From the NCBI GenBank assembly GCA_958510825.1, contig OY294047.1, positions 744,001 to 808,000 of the forward strand: 64,000 nt of DNA, written 5' to 3'. Below the pieces are notes generated by a model that saw nothing but the letters and a program-made list of their open reading frames with translations, had not been told where the DNA came from and searched no databases. Source of the DNA: Brachypterus glaber (lineage: Eukaryota > Arthropoda > Insecta > Coleoptera > Kateretidae). The translations under genes and the position numbers were made by a program. This document shows, piece by piece, positions 36,401-51,400 of the stretch (position 1 is its first letter; every line of letters starts with the position of its first letter).

Positions 36401-39400
36401 ATCTTTTATACGTATTTTTTTTAGTTATTATATTTAGAAATAAAAGAACACAGTCCAATTCAACCTGAATAATGTTTATTTTTACCAAAACTAAAAGCAT
36501 TAAAAAAACCTAACTTGTCCTATTAATGCATGGAATAAAAATACAAAATTGCTATTGAAGCTAACAAATCATAAAAATAACTACATTATTATTACTGTAA
36601 TTAATAACAATAAACTTATGTCATTTCATAACAAAAAAAAATGGTGTTAAATTCTTTTTTTGCCTAGAATTTACTTTAAATAATTTTACCAAACTTTGAT
36701 CCAAGTTTTTCAAATCAATATCAAATATTAGATTGTTTTAAGTTCTAACTGTTCCAAATTATTGTATGGGTACTACCCATTGGGTAGTCCTTAGACATTT
36801 CGTGCCCATTTTGAGTAATTTTTTATCTAAAAGAGATGTATAGAAATTAAATATGCAATTTGTCCTATTCAATAATACTAACAAACATAGTTAAAAAAAT
36901 AAATACATTTTGAATTACAAACAAAAGTATTACACATAAACCCTCCATTTTCCAGAAGGGGTTTTCCTGTAACTAGTTTAAGGGGAGTATGGCCCCGGGC
37001 CCCTGGAGTCGGCGTCTGTGCTAAGAAATATCAAACTGATATTAAAAAATATAATTATTAAAATTGTTTTTTATACTTTTTTGTAATTATGGCGAAGGCG
37101 CACTTAAGTGAAAATGACTTTCTCTCAGATACTCAGATACGAGGGACATGTATGTCACTCTTCATTTGCGGGAAGAAATATCGCCCTTTACATTAATAAA
37201 TATCGCCCATATCGCCACGATATTGCCTCATATTGCCCCATATCGCATCTCAAAGGGACCAAATACCCCCCCTGTGACTTGCCCCTCGCTCAGATATTTT
37301 CTTCAACAATGGAAAAAACCCTCTAAGTTGTTCTTTGTAAGATCAAATTTATGTCAGGGTAAAATAATAAGTTTTGTCTTTTTTATGTTTTTGATTTACG
37401 ATAATTTAATGAAAAACGTCTAGACGTAGTCAATTGGGACCACACATATCTCTGAAAAGCTTCTGGAAGATGTTTATATTTAAGAAAAAAACAAATACAC
37501 ATATTCAATTGTTACAACACTGCAAAAAAGGGTCGTGTAAAAAAGTTTTTGTATGTATATCAACTCTGGCATGAAGTAAAATAACTTCACTCTCATAGAC
37601 ACAAAAAGAAGGGCTAGATTTAACTAAGCCCTCCTCTTATTTTAGTTTGTTAATTATTTTTTGAAATTGTTTAATATTTTGATCTGCATGGGATTCTGTA
37701 GTGCTCCCTAGATTCAAAAGCTATGCCCCTATGTCCAGTCTGTATAATTTAGTGAGTTTATACTGCGTTGAAGTTCTTTTACATTTTATCAAAAATAATC
37801 ATTAGTAGTTTTTGCACATAAGGCCTTTTTCTTTGGAACCGATCACGTATGTTAACATGTTAGCCAATTGGCCGTACAGTGATATGATCATTTCCGGCGG
37901 CAGCTTTCCGCAGATCCTTTCTTATTCCTTGCCAATTTTCGTCTTATCTTTGATAGAAAATCTTTACTTTTTTCTAAAGGATAACACAGATATATTTTAT
38001 AGTAGAAACTAGATGAAACGTTGCAAGCACCCTGTCAAAACATCGGCACTATTGTACACTAGAGCCATCTAGTTTGCAAATTTCAAACTAGGTTTGATTT
38101 TAAAATCTGTATCTTTAAAACATTACATTCTAGCAAAAACTGTATATAACATTTTTTATAGGGCCCTAAAAGAGCTTTTATTTAAAATATAATTTTTTGA
38201 AATCGGGTTATAAATATGTGAGATATGCTAAAAAAACCTTTTACTGCTTTAAACGCCAATATCTCGAAAACAATGTGTTTTAGGAAAACGTTGTTTATAA
38301 CATTTTTTGCCCAATTTAAAATTATCTTTTATATAAGTGCTAAATTAACCAAATACAATAATAATTTGCTCTAATTATAAAAAAAAAGCTAAAAATGGGA
38401 GTTTTACCCTATTTTCACCCCCTTACCCCAAAATCTAATCAGCTCTTCGGAATACGATAAGAAACAATATGCAAAAAACCTCAAGTCGATATCTCATGCA
38501 TGGAGTTTGGAGTTTACAGACAGAGACAGACAGACAGACGGACGGACGCAAATTTTTTTTTTACTGATTTCGACTCAGAATGGTCTAAAACGTCGAGAAA
38601 TGTGAAAAAAACGTGGTCAAAGATTTTGACTTTTCGGCGAAGATTTCAATACATCGGCACTCTTAGTAGCACTAAGTGCCGATGTAATTACTGATTGCTT
38701 AACTATATTGAAGCTTTCTGCTTAAGGAATAGACAAAAATTTACACATATTGCTAGATATCCTTAGTGGGAGCTGAAGTAATGATAATTTTAAAATTTTG
38801 TTTTGTAATATCAAAAAAAAAAAATTAAAATTCTTTGAGTGCGTGTAATGCACAATTTTCTTAAAGCATTCGTCATTAAAATCAAATAGACAGGAAACAA
38901 TAAAAAGTACTATTTCATCGTTTTTGGGAAACATCAGAACTGTCAATCATGTATGTTGTTAAGATTTAAAGCTTGGTGCCATCCACTATTATCTGTTCAC
39001 TTGTTCTCAAAAGGCACATCGCAATAATTTAGGGTGTACAGTAACGTGCCTTTAAAATGCCAGGGATGTAAACCTTTAGCCGGTTAAGTAGAGTTAAATA
39101 AAATAAGAATTGACTAAAGCTTCATACAGTGGTTTATGTCTGTTGAATTTTGAATGCACGTTACTGTACGTCCTAAATTGCAGCAATTAGCCTTTTGGGA
39201 ACAAGTGAACAGATAATAGGAGGATTGGTGTAGTGGACTACCGCGTCGTACTTGACGAGTTTACTACCTAAAATAGCGTGAGTTCGATTCTCACCGGCGC
39301 CGATTTGCCTTTTTCAGTTAATTAATAATTTAAATTTGGCGAAGGCGTAAGGAAAGAGGACACTCCCTATAAATTGGTTCGAAAGTCAATTAAAGCCGGT

Positions 39401-42400
39401 AATTCCTTCTACTACTAGCCCACACAAGTCCTGGACTTAGGGGATACTTAATTAAGTAGAATAGTACGGGGTTAAACAAATGTAATGTAATGTAATAGTG
39501 ATCACATAAATAGATGGCACCATGCTTTTTTATCTATCTAAGGTTTTATTTAAATATTAATACATACAGTTTACACAGTGCTGATAATTCCCAAAAAGGA
39601 TGAAATGGTATTATTCACTGTTTCCTGTCCATTTGATTTTGAAGACAGATAGACAACCTTTTTTTATTTATTTTTAGGTTATTAACTGGCAAACGTGCAG
39701 TACATATTTTTATTTATTTACTTCACAAAAGTTTTAAGAAGGTAAAAATTCACTAGTGCAAACTATTACATTTGTTATTTACCTGCTAAAAATATTTGTT
39801 AGTTATATCAACATTTATTAACTATTATTTAGTTATTGCAAGGATAATATTATCTTCGTATAAATAAACGGAATGTGTATTTCCGTGAACGGGATTACTT
39901 CAGTCATCCGGGTAATCCTGAAGGATTTCGTGCTATCTAGATTCAGCTGAACAAGGCGTTAGCGTCCGAACTAACCGCAAGAATTTTCCACTGCTTTGGA
40001 TTTACTGCACTCTCCATAATTCTGTTGCTTGAAGAGTATTTTTATTTATTTTTTTAAATCATAAAATCATAAAATATGACAAAAAGTTCCTATAAACTTG
40101 TCTAAAAATGCGCCGTAAGGGCTAAGCCCATTTGAAAATGGCTAAATAATTCGGTTTTTATTTAATAACTCAGGGACAAGGTTTTGAACTTGAACTAATA
40201 ATTTAATTGTAATTAACAGTCAAATATGGTATAAACTACCTTTGAGTAAGGTCCCAGAAAGACTATAAACCAATAAATAAAAAATAAAAATAATACTAAT
40301 CCATCTTCGTATGTTGTTTTCATGTACCTATTTTAACCAGGGGTGTGCAAAACGAAGGAGCCTTATCAGTTTTGTGTCCCAAACTTTTTTTTGTGTAACT
40401 TTTTTGTAATTTTATTTGTGGAATATGATTTCTCAGGTCAAAATACATAAAAAAGGTACTCTTGTTGTAATACTGTAGGATTAACCGTTTTCGAGAAAAA
40501 TTAATTTGAATGTGATATTTCAAATTTCCAGGAGATGTGCCCTTAAGGCTCGGTTCACTTCGATACGTTCGGAGGTAGACTAGTGCTGGGGTAACATGGG
40601 TAGGGTTTGAAGTTTAAGGAAAAATTTTAAGAGTATATTATATAATACGAAGCATTCTATCTTTTCAGAACTCGATTTATTTCGGCGTGAACTAGGGGTG
40701 GATTCAATCTGAATGCATTGTGAATTCTTTCTATGAAAGCATAAAAGTTCTTGTATTCTTTTGAAAGTAGAAATTTTATTCGCAGTTTTTTTTTTATTTT
40801 TTACCTTTTTTCAATGTATTAAAAATAATCACATACCTACTAAGCACGCTAAGAAAGGAAACAATTTTAAAAGCTTGGTAATTTTATCGTGTTAACCTAA
40901 ACCTATTCTTATCAAAATTAATTTAAAACCTATATTTTTATTCGATTATATTTAAAAACTTTTGTACAATAAATTTGTAGGAAAAGTTTATTTTTTCGCA
41001 CTATTGCTTCTAAATTCAAAATAGTGTATTAAAGTACTAGTTTCATAACACGTTTTTAGCGCTCGAGTACAAGTTTAGAAAACGAGCCGCTTGCGGTCAG
41101 TTTTCTAAAGTACTGCGCTAAAAACGTATTATGAAACGAGTGCTTTATACAATTTTTTCTATTTTGCTCTAAAATTTTAAAAAACTTTTTAAATTTGCGA
41201 CTGATTTAGGGATTTTTGTTTCGGGTTGGCATTACAGTTTTCGTCATGTTTAAAATTCTAAGAACGAATATTATTTTGATATATTTTATAGTCATTTCTT
41301 CTGTTTTCCACTGCAAGTAACCAAGCCACAATTTTAACACGGTAAAACATAACCTAAACACAAAATTTTGTAGAAAATTAAACTTTAAACCGACGTTCAC
41401 AATTGCACGGCAAACGTCAAGAGATAGACTTTTGTCTGTTGCCAACCCAAAAGAAAAAAAGTAGAGACCTCTTATAGGCCTATAAGAACACGCAAAATGC
41501 GTGTGATTATGAGGTTATAAGAGTCGCAAAATAGAAAAAATTAGATTATATCGCATTTTGTTAATATAGGAAGTGATTCAGAAATAAGGCACAAAACTCT
41601 AAGGGGTGATTCTAGGTTTAAAAATATGAAAAAAAAAATATAAAGGTTGGTCAGGAAAGGAGTTCTAAGGGAGCTACGACGCTCTTAAGGGTACATCTGA
41701 GGAAGTAGTTTTTATTTAATATCTCTGGAACCCTATGAACCAGAGTAACGAAATTTCACACAAGCTACAAAATTGATAAACCTTATAATTTTATGTAATT
41801 TTTGTTTGGTAATGTTAACCAGGGCAAAATGGGCCACGGCCTCTTAAAGAATAACCCTCTTTAAGGGACCGTAGCTCGCTCAAAAGCGATTTGTGGATAT
41901 TTCTGTACGGTTACTTTTTTTATAGTTTTTGATGTAGAATTGACCAGCACATAGAAAAAACGGATTCCTTGAACTAAGGACACGTGTCTTTGGATATGTT
42001 CAAAGCCATATTCTCTTGTTTCAAGGCTGGCATTTTCTTGAACCAAAGTCAATGTCCTTGAATGAAGAGCACGGGTTTTGGAATAAAAATCTGCGCTCTT
42101 TATTCAAGGACATTGACTTTGGTTCAAGAAAATTCCAGCCTTGAAACGAGGAATATGGCTTTGAACATATCCAAAGACACGTGTCCTTGGTTCAAGGAAT
42201 CCGTTTTTTCTATGCAGTACTGAAATTTTTATTGGTGCATTTTTTAGTTCCTATTTTTGAATCTCAGAACTTAAAATTGTATCTTTAATTGAAATTTTTT
42301 CGAAAACGGTTAGCCCTGTTATATAAAGGGTACCTTTTCGCGAGAAAAAAAGTGCGGTGAAACCGTACCATTTTCAGTTTATTGTTTAAAGTTTCTCCAA

Positions 42401-45400
42401 ACCGACAAACAATGCCTTTTTGTGGCTTAAGTTACAAACGATTCCATGTCTTTGTTCTGTTATGTCTTTGCTGCTAACAATATAATCCCGTTTGTCCCTA
42501 CCTCAGGGAACACGGAGCTCTAGATTAGCTCGATATATCACCCACCCTTCAACTGTTTTATTGTCTCTCTGAAAAGATCAAGATATTTCAAAAATAAAAA
42601 TAAAAAGCAGGTTTTATATTTTTGGGACTAGTTAAGTAGAGAGTGTCTACAAGAAAAAGTCTGCTGACAGCAAAAGAATAAATAAAAAAAAATAAATAAA
42701 TAAAAATACATTATTTTTGTTCTTTTTTCGAAAAAAAATTTTTACCCACCCCAATTTTTACCAAAAAAATCCTTTTCTATTTTTGTTGTTGTACTATATA
42801 GTGGTTGGCGCATATACAACTATTTATTGTTGTATACTATAACCTAATAACGTTATTAATTACGGTGTTGTTTCTATTTTTATTTTTTTTATTTTAAAAG
42901 AATTGTTTGTCCAAGAAAAGCATACATTTTTAATTTTTTCGCTTTCTAAAAAGATTACACAGGCACACAAAAAAATAAAGTTCTGTTTCCCTAGACGAGA
43001 CAAACATTTCTATACGTTTTTGGGGTCGCTGAATCCTAATCTGGTGTTGGTTTGACTCGGTCAGGTCGTATTTCGTTGCTAACCTAAAAAAAGTGATGTA
43101 CGTTGAAACATTTCATAACCTTTTTGAAGTTAGCAACGAAATGCGACCTTACCAAGTCAAACTAACCCCAGATTTGGATTCAGCGATTACAAAAACATAT
43201 AGAAATGTTTGTCTCGTCTGGGGAAACATGTTTATGTTTTTTGTGTGCCTGTGTTATTATTATTATATTTTTGTTCAAGGATGGAGGGAATCGATATTGT
43301 CGCTGCCCAAGAAACTTCTATCGGGAGCATCCCTGGTGCACACCAATTCGAATATGGCTGACGAAAAAGAGGTACGTAAATACACTATCGCACGTGCCGT
43401 AAGCAATATTTTTTTCTAGAAACAACCAAAAATAAAAAATAAAATATTACTCTTCTTTAATCATATTAGAACTAAAAATATGTATTTTAAAATTTAAATA
43501 ATAACGTAAAAGTTAACTTTTGATAAAGTTTAAAGATTTTTTTTCTTTAATTTGCAGTTATAAAAGGATTTAATGGCAGGCAATTAAAGAGTTAATCCAA
43601 TTTTTCCTCCCTTCGCGTAACTTTACAGAACCTCATTAGAAGAAGGATGAATGCTCACTTTACTAATTATAATATTTAAAAGGGTTAAATAATACGTAGG
43701 TATAATTTAAATTATTTAACACTTTTTTAGAAAAAATGATTTTTAGAATTGGCTTAAGCTTAGGTTTCCTCCAAAAGTCGCAGTCGCTGACGACTGCGAT
43801 CGGGTAGCCGCGACCAGGTCGTCACGACCCTATCTGTTTTCCTCGATCTCGCCAGTCGCCATTCTGTTAGCTGGCCATTTTATAAACAGCTGTTTTTTTG
43901 TTTGCGAGTTTATGTCTATTAATCAGTATGAATATCTCTAAAAAGCCGCTTCTTCTAATATTGCTGAATTATCAAGCGGAAGAGGAGAATCTCCTCCTCT
44001 TTTTAGCATACGTCATGAAGAAAAAAGGGTAAAAGTTGATGAGATGTTTCGGCTGAGAGAGTTGGAGGGATTTCAAGCAATTCTAATTGAGTAAAACACT
44101 TGTCACAGCGCAAAACCACCTGTTTCACCGTCAAATTCGTGACGAAATAGTCGTGAGTCTGCTCCCGGAGAGGTCAAGCGACCGGCGACCAAACGAACGG
44201 CGACCGGTAGTTAGTAGTAACGAATCGGCAGCAGCTAGGAAAACAGGGACATTTAAAATGCATTGGAGATGTCTCAACGACTCGGTCGCTGCTACCCGCT
44301 GACGACTGCGACTTTTGGAGGAAACCGAAGCTTTATACTAAATATTAAGTTTACCTACAAATAATTATAAAAGCTGTAATTATAATACAAGTACTGCCTT
44401 AAGTATACTTAGTACAATTATTATAATTTTGGTTATAATAATTTGACAAGAATTTACCTAATAATTATAATTAGGTACAGTAGTTTACAGGTTTTTTCTT
44501 GAGTTTTCTAAAGTACTGTGACCGATTTAGGTATTTTTGTTTTGGGTTGGCATTACAGTATTCGTCATGTTTAAAATTCTAAGAACAAATTATATTTTAA
44601 TATATTTTATAGTCATATCTTCTCTTTTACCACTGAATGTAACCAAGCTACAATTTTAACACGGTAAAAATTAACTTAAAACACAATTTCGTAGAAAACT
44701 AAACTTAAAAGCGGTGTTGACATTTGCACGGAAACGATCGATAAGCGATATTCTTTTGTCGTCTTCCCAACCCAAAAGAAAAAAAGTACTAACCTCTTAT
44801 GGGCCTATAATAACACGCAAAATGCGTGTGATTGTGAGCTTATAGGAGTCGCAAAATAAAAATAAATTAAAAACCAGACGGATAGTGTGACGTCATTTAT
44901 TCTTGGTCCCTAAATCGTGTTAGACTAGGGAAAATAAACCAGCTTTTCATCCCCTTTGTGAAAATAAACACGTAGCAAAGAAAAAGGTCACAGTTTGTCA
45001 GGTAGGAGAAACACCAGCATCAATCAATACTCCTGTACGCGTGTCTGATATACGTTCCCGTAATCCAGACACGCATTTTGCTCAATTTTTGTCCGTCATC
45101 TGTGAGGAATAAATTAATATTGATGGACGAAACGTGATGATTTTTTGAATAAAAAAACGAAAGTAACAAAATAGAGCGGGCCCAACGTTGGGCTGCTGGC
45201 CTGCATTTTTCATTGGCTACGTCAAAACTGGCAATAATCCATAACACAGTGCCACAAAAAAATATAGTGTACACTTGAATTAAAAAAAAATAAAACGCAA
45301 GAGTAAAAATTTATTGTATAAATTGAATAAAAGTTTACAAACAATGCCATTTTAATGTTGACAATATTTGCTAATAGTATATTAAAGTACTAGTTTCATA

Positions 45401-48400
45401 ACATAGGTTTTTAGCGCAAGAGTACAAGTTTAGAAAACAAGACACTTGTGGCGAGTTTTCTAAAGTACTAGTGCGCTAAAAACGTGTTATGAAACGAGTG
45501 CTTTATATAATTTTTTCTATTTTGCTCTAAAATTTAAAACAACTTACATTTAAATTGATGACCGATTTAGGGATTTCTGTTTTGGGTTGGCATTACAGTT
45601 TTCGCCTAGTTTAAAATTCTAAAAACAAATAATATTTTGATATATTTTATAGTCATATCTTCTCCTTTTCACTTCAAGTCGTAAAACATTAATAAATTTT
45701 AAAACCTCGTATCTCTTAAATCTAGTTAACTGACTTGGTACGCACCTTTTGCATACGGCGACGCTAACAGTTTGAATAACACTGCGCATGCGATGCAAGA
45801 GGTGCGTTCCGCTACTAATGTTTCAAAGCTCGTATCTTAAATTTTTTTTATTAATTTTGAGCATCAAAATGTCGTATCTATGAACATTAGGTTTTTATTT
45901 GTATTTATTTATTTTATACACAATAAAATTACTTAAGGTAAGTTAATCATTAAAAATGTATTAAGTTTATATTAAAAAAGTACATTTTCAACCTATGAAT
46001 AATGCGAAAAAGAGTTATTTCTCATTCCTGTAAAGTTGTCTTTTTTGAGATACGACGTCTTGAAATTTACAAGACGATATCTTGTACATTGGATTTATGT
46101 GGCTATGATATTTGTCAGAATTGCCGATTCACTTCTTGTTTTTTTTTATAAAAATCGAAAAAAACAGACCCAAAAACCCTAAAACTCGCAAAAACTGGAA
46201 AAGGAACATTTTTTAATCCAGATTAAAGCTCCTTTAACTCTCTTCAAAAAAGGTCAAAGTTCCCTCAAAGCAATTTTTTTTGAGCCATTCAGATTGTTTT
46301 TATAAAAAAAGAAAGTCGAGTAAGTAATTCTGACACCATATTTGGATTCAGCAGGTACACAAAATCCATAGCCAGCTGCACTTTTGCGATCTAGTGCAGA
46401 TTTTTTTGCAATTTTAAGAATGTTGACGTCTGCTCTTTTGATTTCTATAGAAACTTGAGGATTGTGGGACAAGTGTGGCAATTGATTAATATTAAATGGC
46501 TTAAAATACCTAAATATAAAGGCATTTATATGACGACTTTAGGGTCTCTTCAGTTTCACCAAGATCGATAGTTTCAGGAGAAGCCTACATACTTTTTTAC
46601 GAACAAGAAGGTCATCACAATTTTGAAGAGTCACGATTTTAGTTTTAATAACAATTTTTTTTTTGTTTTTATTTTATTTTTCTGTTATATATTTATATTT
46701 TATGTTATATTTTATTTTATGTTATATGTTTATATTTTCTCATTGCTAGAATTAATTTTATAAAAACCTAATAAAAAAAAATATATAAAAGAAGCGGATG
46801 TTTTTAATACTCCACACTTGCAATGGAGTGAAAATTTTGAGATTTTAAGGGGTTTTGGATCAATTTTTTCTATTTTTACAAAAAACAAAAGGCAAATGGG
46901 TAATTTTAGTATCATAATCGGATTCGGCAGTCCAAAAAAAATACATAGAAATACCATAGTCACATGTCTCTTAAATTGTATATATTTTTTATGTTACCTT
47001 ATTTCACTTAATCTAAATTAAATTTTGTATAAGTGTAAAGCTGCAGCTGACAGTAAAGATAAAAGTTTTTCCTATTCAATAATTTCTATTCTGTTCTAAT
47101 TTGTATGTATAGATTGGTTAAATAGTTAAATTTTAATTAACAAAGCTTTTTCCAGAAAGATATGAAGGTTATTTTGTTGGTCATTAGGGTGACCCACCAA
47201 AATATTAAATTAAAAATTTTTTTATTGGGATAAGAGTATGATCACTGTTTTTTTCAGAATTTTGGAAAAAATGTAGAGGTGACTCACACCCATTTTTAAA
47301 AAAAGTTATGTATCTTTAGTTTTATTTATTTTTTTAAGGTACAAGGATTTTTTTTTAAAGGTAAACGTAAACGAATAACCTAAAAATCAGAATGTTTTCT
47401 TTTAAAATACCTGGATATACTGCCGGCCTATGAAAGACCCCCGTGTCTTTGTACATACTAGCGTTTTCAAAATATTACACCGAGTTGACGGGAAAACGTT
47501 GCTATGCGTCAAATGGAGATACGGGGGTCTTTCATATATACTTTTCCGCTTTTTTTTAGGTACAAAAATACTGAATTACAAATCGTTTTAGTTTTGATAA
47601 GATAACAACAATTTAAATTAACTAAAAATTAAAATCTAATTAATTTAAGCTGTCAAAGTCTAATCTAAGAAAACAAATGAAAGGGACCAAGATAAACTTG
47701 AACTGTATTTTGAAGGTTGACGAATACGGGAATTTTAGCAGAATGCAGCCAAATTATATTTTATTTTGTGAAGTTTAGGTGTTAGGTCGTAGGAAAAATA
47801 GTAAACGCACTTCGACCTCGACGCACACCATTTTCTGTGCGCTTCGAGTGCTTTTTTTACTTGGCTCCTCCTCATAAAAAAATAAGCATTCTCGTGCACT
47901 GAAATGTAGGTTCGCGTACTCGGTGCGTAATATACTAATTTTCTAGTTAGTAGTTAGTACCTATTTCCCACCCGTTGCCTATGAAAACGGTTGGGAAATG
48001 ACGATCAGCTGATTTTACATATCTGCTGTCAGAAAATTAGTAAACGTCAAACACATAACCTCAAATTGACAAACTAATTTGAAGATAATTTTTGCATTTT
48101 TTTATGTTTAGGTGTTAGATCGTAAGAAAAGTAGTATACGCAACTCCACGCAAGCCATTTCAGTACACATCGAGTGCTTTTTCGCGTACTCGGTGCGTAT
48201 TATACTATTACTAAACAAACTGTAGGTATACAGATTATAATCACGAGATGTTTTGAAAAATGTTCATATAGAAATATTTTTCGAAGAATTGCCATTTAAG
48301 AAAATAAAATGTAGGAAAAGACATTGTTTTTTTATTTAAAAACTCAATTTGGAAACAATGGCTTGCAATAATAGATGTATTTCGCCGGATCTTTATTCCA

Positions 48401-51400
48401 CAGAAGGGGAGGATAATTCAGACCACCAGTGAGTTCACATAGTTAGGGTAAAATCTACCCCAAATTTACCGTTCCACAATGTCTCGTTATAATAGTATCT
48501 ATCAGTATTTGCATTACAAATTAACCCTTTGTCAAAATATTTTTGAATTCTGCAGTTTTAATTGTCTGCAATTTTGCTTTTCCGTAGGGGAAATTTAGTT
48601 GCTTTTTGCAGGAAGGAAACTAAATACAAAAAAAAAAATAAAATTAAAAATATTTTTATTGGTTTTTAATGTTTTATGCTTTTTATGTGCAATAAATAGA
48701 ATTCTATCATGATAATATAGCTAAAAAATGTGCTGTTCTAAAAATACCTTTTAGTTCCTCTCGTTCTTTTTCTTCTCCTTCTCCCTATTCTTCTTCTTCC
48801 CCTTATTCTTCCATTTATTGGCCATGGTTTCACGTTATAGTTATCTTATTATATTTTTCTATTTTGCGACTCTTATAAGCTTATAATCATAAGAGGTCTG
48901 TACTTTTTGTTCTTTTGGGTTGGCAACAGACCTGGCCTATCGCTTGACGTTTTCCGTGCAAATGTCAATGTCGCTTTAAAGTTGAATTTTCTACAAAATT
49001 TTGTGTTTAGGTTATTTTTACCATGTTGAAATTGTGGCTTGGTTAATTGCAGTCAAAAAGAGAAGAGATGACTATAAAATATATCAAAATATCATTTGTT
49101 CTTAGAATTTTAAACATGGTGTAAACTGTAATGCCAATCCAAAATAAAAATCCCTAAATCAGTCATCAATTTAAATGTAAGTTTTTTTAAATTTTAGAGC
49201 AAAATAGAAAAAATTGTATAAAGCACTCGTTTCATAACACGTTTTAGCGCAGTAGTATTTTAGAAAACTCGCCGCAAGCGGCTCGTTTTCTAAACTTGTA
49301 CTCGTGCGCTAAAAACGTATGTTATGAAACTAGTACTTTAATATACTATATTCACAGCGTCTGTGCTAGAATAATATTATACGGTAGTTTCGAATTTCCC
49401 AAAATCGCCAAAAAAATTCTTGGATACAAATGTGTTTCCTGAAAAAATAAGAAACTTTGAAAATGTCCGTCTGTCCGATGTTACGATTTTTGTGGACACG
49501 ATAACTCCAGAACGAACTATCCGATAGACTCGAAATTTTCAGAAAAAATCAAGTTCTATGAGAGGAAGATCCCTATTATTTTTTAAAGTAATCCCCCAAA
49601 AACAAAAAAAGTTATGGGAGGTTAAACTTAAAAAAAAAACTATTATTTTCAAAATTTTTTTTTGAAAATTAATTTTTATTTGGGAAAATGCAAAATGCAA
49701 TATGCAATGCAATATTTTTTAACAAAGATAAATCTAAAGTAAATTTACCATTCCACCGAGTCTTTAAGCAAAATAGTCGATTTTTAAAGAAAAAGGCTGA
49801 AATTAGGTATTTCTTGCCCAAAAATAGGTAACCGCCACCCCCCAAAACGGGCTTCTGAATCCGCCCCTGTACAATGTCTCGTTATACCTTATACAATCTA
49901 TCTCTATTTGCATTACAAATTAAACTTATATTGTTCAAAATATTTTAATTGCCTTCAATTTTGCTTTTCTCAAGGGAAAATTCAAAAGGAAAATATTAAT
50001 GCTTTATTTCGTTTTACGACTTTTATATTATGCATGCAAAAAAGTTGATTTTAAATAAAAAATTAAGTTTAGTGTGTCTGTACCTATGTAAATACCACGG
50101 ACAACATAATTACATTACATTACATGTTTGTTTAACCTCGTACTATTCTACTTAATTAAGCATCCCCTAAGTCTAGTGGGTGGGCTAATAGTAGAGTGAA
50201 CCACCGGCTTATACTGACGTTCAAACCAGTTTTTATAGGGAGTGTCCGCTTCACTTACGCCTTGGCCAAATTTCAATTATTAATTAACTGAAAAAGGCAA
50301 ATCGGCGCCAGTGAGAAGCGAAGTCACACTAGTTAGCTAGTAGACTTGTCATGTACAGACGCGGTAGACCACTACACCAATCCTCCCATAAATAATAATT
50401 TTCGTATTTTTACAAAAAAATAATAAAAATGTCCTTTAACGTAGAGCACTGGATAGGTTTATTAGAGTAGGCAGATAGTTTGCACAATACAAAAAAAACA
50501 AGGAAACTACGCTAGATACAGTGACTCTAAACAAACATACCTATCTAGTGCTCTACTCCAAATATAATTAGAAAAAACTTTTTAAATATTTATTTTCGTT
50601 TTTCGTTGTATTTTGTTCGATATTTTAAAAAAAATCCCTCATTTACTCCGATTTGGAAAACTGCAACTATCGGTTCGCTGTTCTTGTATGTTCCTCATTG
50701 AAATTAAATGATCCTAACTTTTTTCTAAAAGTAATGATAATATTTTCACTTGTTATTACCAACGATAATACAATATTAAAATGTCTATTAAACCCTGCAG
50801 GACTTCAGGCGAAACCTAAATATATTTACTAGTTTCGCCACAAACGGATTTTAAATCCCTAAATTAAATTGAGTTTCTAACGTTAGCTACTATACTGCTC
50901 TGTTAAAGTAAAGGGCAGTAAGTAACATTGTCGCATAGCGGCGTTTTCACGTCACCCCATAAAATTTTTGAAGTTATTTCTGAATAACTCTGTATATTCA
51001 CCGCTTCTTGTAATTTTAATTGCACTTGTACGTCCAGTTTTCGTCCAGTTTTATCAGTTTTGTAGATTCTTTGAGCCGTGAAGTCGAAAAAAGGCTACAT
51101 TTTAATGTAAGGTGGGTGACCCAATTATTGCCATGTTCCTCATATTGCCACACCCTCTTAAACTTTTTAGTTAGTCCTCTGTGTCATAGATGGCACTACC
51201 AGTGTATCTGTTATATCAAAAAGATGCCTGTAAATATGATGTATCTGTATCCAGTTGATAATGGCATGCAAAAAAACGCAGTTTATGTTTCATGCTCTTC
51301 CACTATAAAAACTTTTACGCTGACTGTCTCAAGCTGGGAAGCATCGATTATTGCAGGGCAAGAACTTAATAAGGCAGGCACAAACATGCACTTTCTTGGC

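Noticed and set aside
37175..37250. CRISPR-like or satellite array from ATATCGCCC repeats
   Set aside because: Units are irregular and few, with no spacer structure; this is a eukaryotic intron.
39220..39302. tRNA gene on the plus strand with a perfect B box
   Set aside because: The 5' GGAGGAT and 3' CGGCGCC ends cannot form an acceptor stem, and a (ATGTA)n-tailed SINE body follows.
43093..43279. ATG-started 5' extension of ChAT exon 2 reading through the upstream MITE
   Set aside because: It runs through the F2 foldback and the splice acceptor. The exon 1 to exon 2 join matches the fly protein with correct phase.
45020..45274. 84-codon minus-strand gene
   Set aside because: No recognisable similarity or splice context, and it lies in repeat-rich intron DNA.
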